A program made the translations under genes and the position numbers. A model generated the notes under the pieces. It was given only the letters and a program-made list of their open reading frames with translations, was not told the DNA's origin and made no database searches. From Fasciolopsis buskii (lineage: Eukaryota; Platyhelminthes; Trematoda; Plagiorchiida; Fasciolidae), in contig LUCM01006634.1 of assembly GCA_008360955.1 (NCBI GenBank), forward strand, positions 137,297 to 201,296: 64,000 nt of DNA. Direction: 5' to 3'. Below, piece after piece: positions 12,607 to 25,100 of this stretch. The number at the start of each line of letters is the position of its first letter. Position 1 is the stretch's first letter.

Positions 12607-15396
12607 GCACGTAGATATATATTGACAGATATCACTAGGCACTACACGTGAATTATACATGAGGTTTGTGGAAGTCGCATATTTGGTAGCCATTAGGAAC
12701 CACAATTTTAATTGGGCTAAGAGTTAAAGTTTATTTTAGAACTCAGAGGGGCAGGTAATCGAACAATATCTTACTGGACAAGCTGGGTGCTAAAAGGGTG
12801 ACAACGAACTGCGGTCTATTACCAAAGTGATTGGCAGACCAGTGATTTCAACCTCTGCCTTTTAGGGTCCCAGATGTTCATTCGAAGTGATCTCCGCTAG
12901 CCAGTTAAAAAAAGGCGAATTGCGTCACTGGAATTTAAAAGACACCTTAAAATAATAAGCGCTAGCCGAGCTTCTACTGGACGATCTGAACCAGTTGTCC
13001 GATAGGAGGAAAAGTGAATGTTAGATTTTGCACAAGACGATGATGTTGATGCCAGACCAGTATACGGATCAGCCATTATTTGGCGTAAATGTTTGATGTT
13101 TGCTGATCAGAATGATTAACTTGAACTAAAAGGCGGCATAAAACAATAGTCTCATTGAAAGAGCAAGATTCGCACAAGATGGTAGATGGTAACAGGCGGG
13201 AAACTAATGCGAAATCGATCAGCATCCAATGAGCACACTTGATCTTTTTTGATTAACGAAATGGGACTCTTAATTTGATGTTTGCTCTAGGCAATAACTG
13301 GCGCATGTCAGATTATATAGCAGGGTTCATATCAATAGATCGCCCTAAAAATGGTTTCTACTCAGTCAGTGAGAAAAGTTGAAAGTTCAAATAATCTAGT
13401 TTTACTGAACTCAGCCAGCAAAATATTTCTGTCCATTCATTCTTTATCTTTATTGCATTGATGCTCAGAAAACTGTGTGGTCAGTCTGAAAAGCCAAGTG
13501 GCTAAGATGATGTTTGACTCGGTCTTTCGCCACGGAAAGTCGTTCACTTTCTGGCTCGCGATGGGTATGTCCTACTGACGGTTGCCGACAGGGTCCAAAC
13601 AGCAGCACATCTGGTGCTTCTGTGATAATTGTCAATCATCTGGAAGTCGCCACCTCATGAACACGTTCTGCCTCTCAATGTTTTTATTGCTTAGTAATAT
13701 AATACTTGTGTCATTAATTATTCTATAGCATTTTGTTAAACCAGTCACTAACTTGGGTTGCTGTTGCATTTAAGAATAACCCTACTTTCAAAATTACTTG
13801 ATTTGTTTAAGTAACAACCGTTTTTCCCTGATTATTGTACTATGAATAGTCAAGGTATTACCGTTGACTAAAACCATCAATTAAGTTAAGTGTTGTGCAA
13901 TGTTTTGGTGTTCTAACTCACGCGGCACTCCGTCGGCGTTATTGGCGTGTGTACATGCATGGCGGCAAAGAAACCATGATTGAATTTATATAACAGGACT
14001 GGAGGTATCTTGAATTGTATCTAGGTAAGGACGAGTCACGTGCTTGTAAATCAACCTTGAAAAGTGTTGTTTACCTAGTAGACTATTTTTATGTACCAAT
14101 CATTTCGTATGACTGCGTTCATTTTTCAGTCTCCCATTACCACAATTTCATTGTTCTACAGAGAACCGACGAAATTCATGGATTCTCTAGAACCTTCGGT
14201 TTGGTAAGCATCAGACGGACTGATTTTAACTAGCCTTCAGTAAAGTAAAACAGGAAACTGTAAGTTTTAGACTTTTCTCTATAACACGTAATGTGAAATG
14301 TAGTGTTATCGATATTTTGAATAAACCCTCCCTTTTTGGACTTTGTTTTCTATGTTTTTGTTGTGATGCTTGGTTATGTGGCATTTGTTTATCTTCGTTT
14401 CACTTGCTGTCCGTTCAGTACACTTCTGAAGTCGATTGCCAAAAGTCTTTGACAGTATCGTCACAGTCTGATCAGGCGGCAGATAAAAGATGGACTTTGC
14501 GGTGCTTTAAACCATTCGTTTTCCGTTGTTCAGCTTAGTAGTTCTCGGGGCTTCACTAATACTTACGAACAGCTGTTCCGTTTAACTCATGCCGCAAAGT
14601 ACTGCAGTTAATATTATTTTTTCGAGTGTTTCATAACTAATGCGACAGCGCAATTTCAACGTGTCTGGGAATCTTCAGTCGTGCGTGACACTCTTGATTT
14701 TCCCTGTATTTCACTGTAACGCCATTCTCAGCAATCAGAAGTGCGTAGTCGGAGTTAAACAGATGACCTCTTACATAACGACGAAGCAAAACTCGAAGCA
14801 AACTCTCTATAATGGCAGAATTACCGATTCACGTAATGGCCTGTAAAAACAATAAACACGAATGCAAAATGACCCCATTCGGAAAAAGTGGCTGTCTACT
14901 GAGAATGTTTTTAGAATAATCAACTCTAATTTCGTAGAGAACCTCTGCAACCTACTTGGAAAAAACAAAAGCCGTGTTTGTACATATTTCGGCGATAGGG
15001 AGACAGAATAGAGTTTAGTTTATTTTTGCGTCTCAATGATGCGTTTGCTAATTAACGTTTAACATTTGGTATTTGTTGCCTCCAGTTTACTGTCCTGGGC
15101 AGCCCTATAGATGGTAGCCATCGCGATGAATCCCATTTGACAGATTGCACGTATCTCATGAAATAATTCAACATGTGATATCAACGCTCAACTCTCCATT
15201 AAGAAACCATGGGAGTACTATATGGCTGTTTCATTCTAGTGAGGAACATAATGAATATAAGCGCCCCAAAGGAAGTATCTGATTTTATATCTCTTTTTTT
15301 ACATCCTTTGTTGATAAAGCAACAGGGTTCGCCATTTTTATGACGGGCATAGCAGCCAACAAAAGATCATCAGTTGGGTAAGTTGACCGGTGGAAA

Positions 15397-15460
15397 GAAT
15401 ATTTAAACCCTTGACCTGAAGGTTGATGCGCCATGATGTTAACCACCTGACAGTCGCCAG
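15397..15460 (-). repeat. tRNA-derived SINE remnant
   Basis: The minus strand reads caggtggttaacatcatggc, then after about 20 bases agggtttaaatattc. This is the layout of a pol III A box (D-arm) followed by a decayed B box (GGTTTAAAT-like). Confidence 0.45.
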
Positions 15461-18400
15461 TTAGTCTGAGAGGATTGCTATACATGCCGTCCGACGAAGA
15501 TCAAAAAATGAATTATTCTCTGCGCTGAAAGTGCAGATGACCTGAAGCGCCCTGCCCGGGTCAGAGGAATACAGATCACAATGTGTCGGTCTCCTGCACG
15601 TGCAAAAGCTAAAGTGACCTTGAGGTAGGGGATTACCGATCGACATTTTAGTAATAAATGCCTTCAAAATTTAAGCAGTTGGGTGACTGACACGCCAATG
15701 TTTCCTACCCCAAGTGAAATTAAAATAGTTAATAAACCGTGTGGTGTAAAAAAAGGCTTTAATCGTCGACTACTTTTAGATGAGCACGAGTATGCAGGCA
15801 AATGACTGGGCTGATTTCGTGAAACTACCTGCCGGGAAACATTAACTAAAAATGTCGGCATGCACGGAAGTTAGAAACATCGATGCTTAAACTCCACATT
15901 CACTCTGATGATTGAAAGCGAAATAAACCGTGTACTTTATCACTGTTCTCCGGCATTAGTTCGAACCAAAATGATAAGTAATTCGACCACAAATCTTATC
16001 GTCCCGAGAAAGGATATCCTATAACTCATATTAATAATTTCAGGCAGATATGTCGCTGCAAGGCACGATACCGACGTTCAGCTTGCCATAGCTCCCATTA
16101 ACCAAGCCGGTTGCTTACACTTTTGGCATCCGTAAGAAATCAGTTGGCTCTACCCGAAATTCCATAGAATTTTGACGGCAACTTTATCTCGGTGCATATC
16201 TAAGCATGTTTTATATTCTCATTTAAATGAGCCAGTTCTATTTTATACGTGCAGTGCCACGTTTTTATGAGAGCGAATCAGCAAGCAGCAACTGGGGGGT
16301 ACAAAACAGACAACAGAACAGCTGACGCACTTTGATAATTTCTCTGAATATTTGAATGCCGTTGCAGATATTACATTCATTAAAAACACTGATTGAAAGA
16401 ATGCAAATGGTCGAATTTTAAGGCAAAGCGATCCACGGCACGCTTTCGTAGTTTAGTTATTTGAAACTGCACCGAACTAAACTGTCTTCATTTCCCAAAC
16501 CCAGACGGGATTTTAGATATGTTCCTAATCGGTATGATAAGGGCAGATGATGAGATAGCAACAGGGGTGGAGAGCTGAACTCCCTGAAGTATGTTCACAA
16601 AGACCTAAGGAAACATTTGTCTTAAAATTAGGCGTCAGACTGATAGAAAAATATCATCTTCTTCTGTTGAATTCTCGCGGCAGAATGTTTCTGCCGCATT
16701 TCGGGCGGAACCTTTGAAGGTCTCCATGTTGGCTTGTGCAAATTGGCTTTGGTGTACAAGCCGAGCTTTTATCGGGACAGCAGAAATGCAAAGTAATTTG
16801 AAGATCCGGGTTTGTAGCACCAAAACTATTCTGCTTTCTGTTCAGCCTTATTTTAAATGTGACCAAAATTTTTATGTTAAACATATCTCTGTTTGTGCCT
16901 GGTGCGAGTCCACGAAGAGATGAAATTTTCCCGGGTGTAAAGTGCATTGTCTGACACCACCGGCTTTCCATCTATAACTTGATGATGAAATCCTTAGACA
17001 AGGAAATTGCGTTTGTTAACTGGACGGTTTATGATTAAAGGCACTGTTCCCAAAATCTGCTGGCCTAACTGTTTTTGTAGACATCAATGTGGGAAACTGT
17101 CAAGACCATATAAGAGAACTGAGAGCTGGAAGAGTTAAAATGACTATTTTTTTGTGAAGCAACTGCATTAAGTAAATAAGCCAATATTTCCATGAACGTT
17201 TCGTTGCCTATATTGTATCAAATTGGTCAGTTAAGCAAAAAAGCCTGTTGGCGAATGATGAATTATCCCTCAGTTTCTACCTTCCTGGTAACCTCTCTCT
17301 TACGATGTGCTGAAAGCGGATGTCCCAGTGATAATTGAATCTCATCAGACGGATGGGCACTGTAATGTATAAAATTAGTATACGACAAATGCTATAAAAC
17401 TTCAAGATCACCAAGGGTTTGCTTTCCAGGTGGATTGCAACAAATCTCCCCAGCTGACGGTTGCAAAAACGTTTGCCAAAACACGTGTACGGTGATTTCG
17501 TGGTTCCCAAATAGTGCTTTTAAACAAAGAATTCACATAATGCTAGATTTCATAATCAAATTCGTGTCTGGCAGACTCACGTTGAGTAAAACCATTGAGG
17601 TTGGCCCAGTATGGCATAAGATCAGACCTTTATTTACAGTTCTCTCTTTATTCCGACGGATAAGTAGGCTAATGTCAGAAGATCCGCACACAGGTTGTTT
17701 TTGGCAAATTACTTTTTAGATCAGTGCAATTTGCACCTTTTTATAAGATCCAACTAATGATAACTAACAAAACCTAAAGTACCAAGTCCGGTCATTTTAA
17801 TAAAATAACAATACGGAAGTGTGGAATAACCAGTTAACATCAGGGTACAATTTCTCCACGAATTCAGCTAGGCCAGATTGTCATTTAACTAGGATTTGAC
17901 CGTCGCTTAAAGGCCAAGAGAAATAAGAAGTTTCTGAGCAAATTATCACTGCCGGTGTACATCAAGAGCAAGAAAATGAATGAAGAATGGATTCACCAAT
18001 CACAGTTTACTCGCCAGTTAACCGAAAATGCAGGTTTGATGTTGACGGTTGAAAGTGCTTCTGTCGTTGGCGGGAGGATTGAAACTCAAGTTATGCTCTT
18101 TCATTCTATTCAAGGCAAGCCTGGGTGGTGTTGCTTGAGTTGCCTGGATTAGTCTTGTCGTTCGGCCTAGTAAATGTTCGTAGATAAGACAAGCCACGAA
18201 GTCATATATATATTATGCGGCATCAACGTTTTGGGAAAGTGACGAACAGAAAGCTAATTCCAGTGACAATTAAAATGGTTTTAGTGTGGCAATATGGACC
18301 ACGGCGACTGTAAAAACTGTTTGAAAAGCATTTTGGTAGACCGTAGCTTATAGTCAACTGGTGGCATGACTTTAGGCTTGTTCCTTGGGTGCAATGTTTT

Positions 18401-20130
18401 GATAAAATAGTGTTGATATCTATTATTTGAGCAAAACTGTCACTCATACGGTAAAAGCAACTAATTCGAACAGGCAGGAGATTTTCACCGTTGAATGCAT
18501 TGAAAAAACTAGTAAAACGATTTTGTCCTTCACTCGTCAGTCACCGGAACCTGAATCACCTCGGTGTACCGAAAAATCACTGACACAAAAACCCTAAGCG
18601 ATGATAATTTTTTTACTTTTGGAGTTAAATTCTTTGCTTCAAAAAGTAGCCAATGATGTACTTGCTATGAGGAGGTAAAACCAGTTTGGCAGCGTGCAAT
18701 CCCAACCTTCTTGTTTCACGTGCAAAGGTTGTATCGTTTTCGTATTACTATTAGACTGTCACAGCAATGAAACCTGGTTCTGGGAAGCATCAACAATAAA
18801 ATAACGTAATAGTTTTCGTTTATGCAATAAGCAAAACTTCCAGGGTCTGTTTATTCTGAGGGCGTATTTATCGTTCGCATAATTGGTAAAGCTAATATAT
18901 GTAACGCCTTCTTAATCAGGATCGGCCATGGAGTTTACTGCACTCGGGTGAATGGAAATATGTGATTAGTTAATCTTTGTAAGAATGCCAGTTTCCCCAA
19001 CGTTTGGATTGCCACTGTTAACTGCTTATAAAAGGGCCGTAGATCAGTGCAATTTAGATCATTTTCCTTGACAACAAAAACAAGCTAATCTCAGTTTCCA
19101 GCGAACTCGATTCCGACGGCAATGATCAGGGAAGACTTGTCACGCTGAAAGAAGAATCGCTCAGTTCCGATTCAAGGAGCCTATCGCCAGCTGAACTGTT
19201 TCCATGTTTACAAAACTAAATCCGCCATTTCCGTGAAATACGTCACCTTAATTGTCCTGGTAAAATATCTCATGACATTTAAAACACGACGATGAAATTT
19301 TAATCCAATGTCTCGAGATAATCTGAGGAACATTTTTTATTCTTAGTGAGGAAATGATTCGGTTGTATTTTGCTGAACACATCGAACCTTGTGGACAGAT
19401 TGTCCATAGCTCGCTTTCATGGAGATAAACTGCGTTTTTATTGATCCTTTTGCCAGTCTCACTGACGAATGTGTTGTAATGTTTGGCCTACCAGCCTCGT
19501 CCATTAGTATTGATAAAAACAATTTTGTCGCCTAACAACAAATATTGACTGGGTTGCATTCCGGTCTTAGAGTGCAAAATTCGTTTTTCCGGTGTATTAG
19601 TTCCATCTGTTACTGTTGCTTAAAGTTCACCACTTCATACCTACGCTACCGAGGAAATGGTCTCTAGGTAGACGAAACAAGCTGCGAAGCGCAAATAATT
19701 AAGAGACAAGTCGGTATGGTGGATGTTGTCAGACAGAGTATTAACGAGGCATTTTAAGCAGACGAGAGTATGCCTATCAGAAATTCTGATAATCGGTTCA
19801 GAGGGACGAGAACTTACTGGTTATTTTAAGATTAATCCTCCATAGTTTCTAAGTCACTCTGAGGAAAGGAACAGAATACCATTAAGCTGATGGTGGATTC
19901 GTCAGGATCAGCAATGGCAAAGACATGTTTCACGAATGCAGGACTTGTAAGTACTTCGGAAGGAGGTGCTTTGAAGTACATCGTGCGTGGTGCACGTGAT
20001 CACCAATTCTTCGTCCATCGCCGTGCATGATCTATATTGTTACAATCAACAGCTTACATTATTCTGAACCTTATACTGTAAAAATCCGAGGAGGCATTCG
20101 AAGCTGAACGTTGAAGCCATTGACTTTGGG

Positions 20131-20190
20131 ATCGTGGCCCTGTCGGTTAGAACACCTACTTAGTAGGCAGAGGATTCCTGGTATGATTTC
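20131..20190 (+). repeat. tRNA-derived SINE remnant
   Basis: A D-arm-like tggccctgtcggttagaaca is followed by a degenerate B box, ctggtatgatttc. Too diverged to be a working tRNA. Confidence 0.4.
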
Positions 20191-22050
20191 AATTAACAGC
20201 TGTGGACTTAAAAGACAGCAGTAATACTTGGTTAGGTTTGGACATGAAAAACATTATTCATTGACTCGTGAAATCAAAATAGCACTCAGACACTTGAAAA
20301 TTTGCACGATTTAATTTACGCTATTTGTTCGGTCAAGCGGTTTTATTTCCCTGGAATTTCTCATCTTACATAAAAGAGCACCAGGGGTCGTATTATTATT
20401 TCACCGGCAACACAAAGTCAGTATCGAAAAGTAAGCAAACTGGTTGTGTTCAGGTGATCCCAAATCCCGTTGGATACTAGTTATGATTAATTAAACAGCT
20501 GAGCTTGATTTGACAGTCGCGTATTAATGTTTGTTTACTAGTGGACTAGAGCATCACTTTGTTAAAAATCGAAAAATGACAGTGTCTGAGTAACACTGGA
20601 TGATTTGTGATTCGCCGGTACGAAATGAAATTCATTTGATCGACCACCGTGATTAAGTATGGGTAACGGATAGTTGCCGTCATTTTCGTCAATCGCTCAA
20701 AGTGCTGGTCGAGATCGAGGACCAGTTTAACTTGGGATGCTGCATATAACCGAATTGGCATTGTTCGGAAACAACAAATATTAGAATGGAATATCCAAGT
20801 AACACATTGATCAGGTGGGAAAGAAGCAATTTTACTGCGTCACGAGAATGTACCAGTATCGATGTTACAATAAGTAGACAATATTGTGAATTGGCACGTA
20901 TGCAGTCACACTCATTTGTAAGACTAGGTTGAAAACAGATACATTTGTTGCCACAGAAGTAAGCATGAAGGAAATAACAAATTTTTACCAGTAATTAGTA
21001 CAGGAAATCACTTAGGTACACTCTGCTGATTTTTAGACTTATTATTTGTATTTATTAATACACTGTTACATCAGTAGACGATGTTTCATCTTCGCATTCA
21101 TTATTCTAGCTGAAGATCAGCACAGTTGCGGAGAAATCGCACTGATTATGACAGACTACAAACTTAATAAAATCTCACATCAGCGGATACGTCATCAGCG
21201 ATGAACTGAATAAACCTGCAAAGTTTTGACGGGTAGCTGCCGACTACAGAAATCCTACATAAAGACCTTTTGGTTTCGTTAAATACATGAGAACTTAGTG
21301 TGTCTGCTCTGTTCGGTTGTTTCGACTAGAGTTGATGGAAATAGGCGACGGCCAATTGGAGTTAGAATCGATTGGTGATTGACAAATCAATGGCAGCGCA
21401 GAAATTTTCACTTTATTGGCTGTTACGACCATTATCAAGTGGACTTGAGGTTAGATGAAAAGTTCGTTACTGTAGCTTGCATTTTTCAGATTGATGCCGA
21501 TTAGCTTTCTAAATATTGTTAAAGACAAAATGAATCACCTTATTTCCAAAGATATCTGATGGTAGAGATAGATGCTGACCAAAAGTTACAAAAATTCCTC
21601 GCTGAGAACTACTTATGATGCATCCCATTTCCGTAATGATTATCAGCGCTCGAGAAGATGAACTACATAACTCACGAAATTTAGTTCGTTGAAAACTAAT
21701 TTAAACGGAGGTTATTTGCGGATGCCAAAGGTGTAACGCCACTTTGCCTCGGTGACGAATTCCTTTGTTGTCAGTTGAACAACCCAGGGACTTGCAATTG
21801 GACCGACTGCAAGCCCGCGGACGGGCCATGCAATCTATTCAGCAGACTGACTGAAAGTGGTTTGATTTTGTGACGCGCTCAGAAAAGAGCGATGCCAAGA
21901 CAAAAAGTGGACGCTGAACCCGTTTGTTGGATGGCACGTGGCTAAAAAGTCTATCTTGCATGGACCTATATAAACTAGTTGACTACAACAAATAAACAAA
22001 ATTGTCGTGATTAATAGCCAGAGATCATTTGCTCGCTCTAGCTTGTTTAG

Positions 22051-22115
22051 GTAAAGTGGGATTGAACTGGAATCTAGACGACGGGATAAAGGTGCCGTAG
22101 TTAGCGACCGCGATA
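22051..22115 (-). repeat. tRNA-derived SINE remnant
   Basis: On the minus strand, gcggtcgctaactacggcac is followed by the B-box-like cagttcaatcccac (near GGTTCAATCCC). Confidence 0.4.
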
Positions 22116-25100
22116 AATCAGATTTTAAAACAACCATCATCATATTTCTTGGAAAAACGGATTCTGGTTGTCAGCGTTTACATTCTCTTTAATTTCCTTA
22201 TATCTTAGCCTTAACGGTGACAGATTTTCTCTGTTCTGATGAGTGAGCTAGGTCACTTGTGGCGCGTTGCTGCTAACATCCGAAACAGATTTTCAAAATG
22301 CTAAATACCGTTAATACCCGAAAAATCGTTTTTACCTTCTAGAACTAGAGGAACAGCTTGAAGCTGTCTGGCACTTTTAGAGCCCCTATGTCAGGTCTGA
22401 ATTTCGCAACTAATTTGCATACTAACGAGGATTTTGTCTGAAAAAATACCAAATATATTCAAGTAGGATCGGATTAGGAAGTTTAAAGGGAACAATATCG
22501 AATCCTTTTGCTCTCGCCATTCATCACTTCATATTATGTACTGATCTTGTAAATTTAAGTATTTTGAAATAAAGTGCTTCAAATCTGGGCTTTAAGTAAT
22601 TAACCTTTGATAAAAGTTTCTCTAATTGACCGCGATTCCTAAAGTGAAAGCGATGCGTTTGTATTGCAAACTAACTGTCTAGTATCCGTTCTGACAATGA
22701 ACATATTCATTGAGTGATGTACACTGGACGGACATTGAAGTTAGACTGTATCAGTGCCTAGTTTCAGTTGCCTGACCGCAGTGAATGTTTGGGCAGTAGA
22801 ATTATCGAGAACGAGATCAAGACACTCATTGTTTCTCCCCTACAACCCATCGCTCAGTCACTATTTTATTCAGTCTCAGTGTCTTGCAGTCAGAATTATT
22901 GTGGTGTTCAGTGCAACAGAAAGAATGTGTAAATAATTTTCAAAAATCTTGTTCTTGATATTTCCGTGGATTCGTTAACTTTAGCTTTAAAGTCTGGGTT
23001 TGTACAAGCGGAATAGCTAGTTTTTCAATGCTATGCATCCTCCGGGTAAAACAACTTCCAAGGTTAACCCTTAGGTTTTTTGGTTCGGAAACCTTCCGAA
23101 ATTCCAAGCCTTAATAGCGACAGTTTTTTGATTTTCCAGACTCAGTTTCATTCACTTTATCTGCAAGTTGTCAGTGATGGTGGGATTTAGGGGAAGAATA
23201 AAAAAATTGCCTTCTTTGGAACGATGCTTAAACATTGACCAAAAATGTTTCGTAACCTAAATCAAGATAATGACACTATTCTCATTTACACTGTCAAGTT
23301 GACAAATGTGAACCTCTTATCTCGTTTGCTCTCAAAACTCATGCAAAAACCTGTGATTTGTTTAAAATATTTGCACCTTTACTGGTCGTGAGTGGACCCG
23401 AAAACATTGAGACTGTCTTTCTCCAATAAATGTCCTTACTTTTCGAAAATGTCACGTCTTGGATACAGGGGTCGGATGAGTTATTAGATAGAACGTTGTT
23501 CTGTAACCCAAATTGAATCTGTTTTGTTACGGGAACAAATATGTTGGAAATAAAAGACAAAGTCACTAAATGCACGAGACAACCCGTTATCGAAATAACA
23601 AATCTCACTTGTTAAAAAGAATGAAGCGTCACCACTTTATTGATTCATAATATGCAAGATACAAAAGAGGAACATAGTAGAAGCTTGTGTTATCCAGAAA
23701 TCACTTCTTGTCACGGTCTTGTCATGAAGAACTGCAGAAATTAGCGGTTATTGACTGTGTTCAGAATACTTAAACGATGATTTTTCTGAAAATGATTAGA
23801 AATATTAACCGCAATGCTTCCCAATTCGTGCTTAACCAGTAGATACTTGTTAGAGTAGGCTCAGGGGCTCAGATGTTCGACTCTTCACAGTGCTTGTTGG
23901 TTTTTAGGAGCTGATTATTCCCAGTTTCTTCCGAAGTGTGTTGGCGCCATGTATTTTTGGTCTTTGGCAATTTCGCTATTTCAGAAATCCTCCGCAACTT
24001 TTTCCGGAAGAGAATTGAACACTTCTCGATAAATAGTACTGAATAGAAGACTATCTAAGTTCTTTCGAAATTACTTAATTACCCAGATATATAAAGTTTT
24101 ACAAATGATCTAGACCCACCAAGCCAGTTTACCTCTCAGTCTAGTCGTACACTGTACGGCTGGATCAAATATATTCATGTACTAGTAAAAGCACATCAGA
24201 AAGTGGTGACGAGTCCCGTGAATGGTTCCGCCACATTCCATAATCTGTGGCATCAGAAAGAGATGAAATTACAGTGGCTTCGCATGCTTCTTATTAATCA
24301 ATGACTGCAGGAACACCGGATTCATCAAAGTGAGTTTCCTTTTAATAAGCAATTCCAAATGATCGCACACAATTCAGTGACAGCAGAACAAGTGTAATAA
24401 CAGTGGCAGACGAGAACGAGAATCATACAATTGAATAGCCGAACGAAAAGCAGAAAGAACAGCCAAGGATGAAGCAATACGGCGTGAAACAGACAACAAT
24501 TTTGGCAGAAAACTGTCATGCTGAACAGATGGATTCCAGATAAAAAGATAGTTATTTGTCAACCCTTCCGACGTGCACAGTTACATGAAATAACAGACAC
24601 CTGACGAAATCCACTTTGGAACAAACAAATAGTCGCTCAATTCGTTGGTCAGTCCTGGCTAGTAGTGACCAATAACAGGGGTCTGATTGATAAAGCGCGT
24701 TGCCAATGGTGGATAAAAATCCAGTTAAAGTGAGAGTCGTGCAGCCAAGCCACAACTGTTGGACGCGACAGCGCAGAGTATGAGACGAATGAACACTCGC
24801 TGAGGCATATGAACGGAAAAGTAAATTCAGCCCCGATCGATCAATAAACAATCAGACTTAAGGACAACGAATGTGTACCGTAGGGTAACGTGGCTTGTGA
24901 ATGTGTGTGCGTGTGCCCGAGTGTGCTTGTTTACGTGCCGGCAAAAATCCACTTAAGGATCCTCCAACGATGTCATAAGAACACGGATGTCCAATGAATC
25001 CAAATGATATCATCACTGACGTTAAACGTGCCGCATTATAGTGGCAATCTGAGGGCGTGGTCGTGAGGTCTGCCTTATCACCAACTTTGGTAAGCTTATA

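Noticed and set aside
12220..12651. 143-codon Thr/Ile-rich frame and its minus-strand partners
   Set aside because: It is produced by the trinucleotide microsatellite.
17717..19055. Identical 16-mer tagatcagtgcaattt at 17717 and 19040
   Set aside because: One such match is expected by chance in a window this size, and the flanks do not align.
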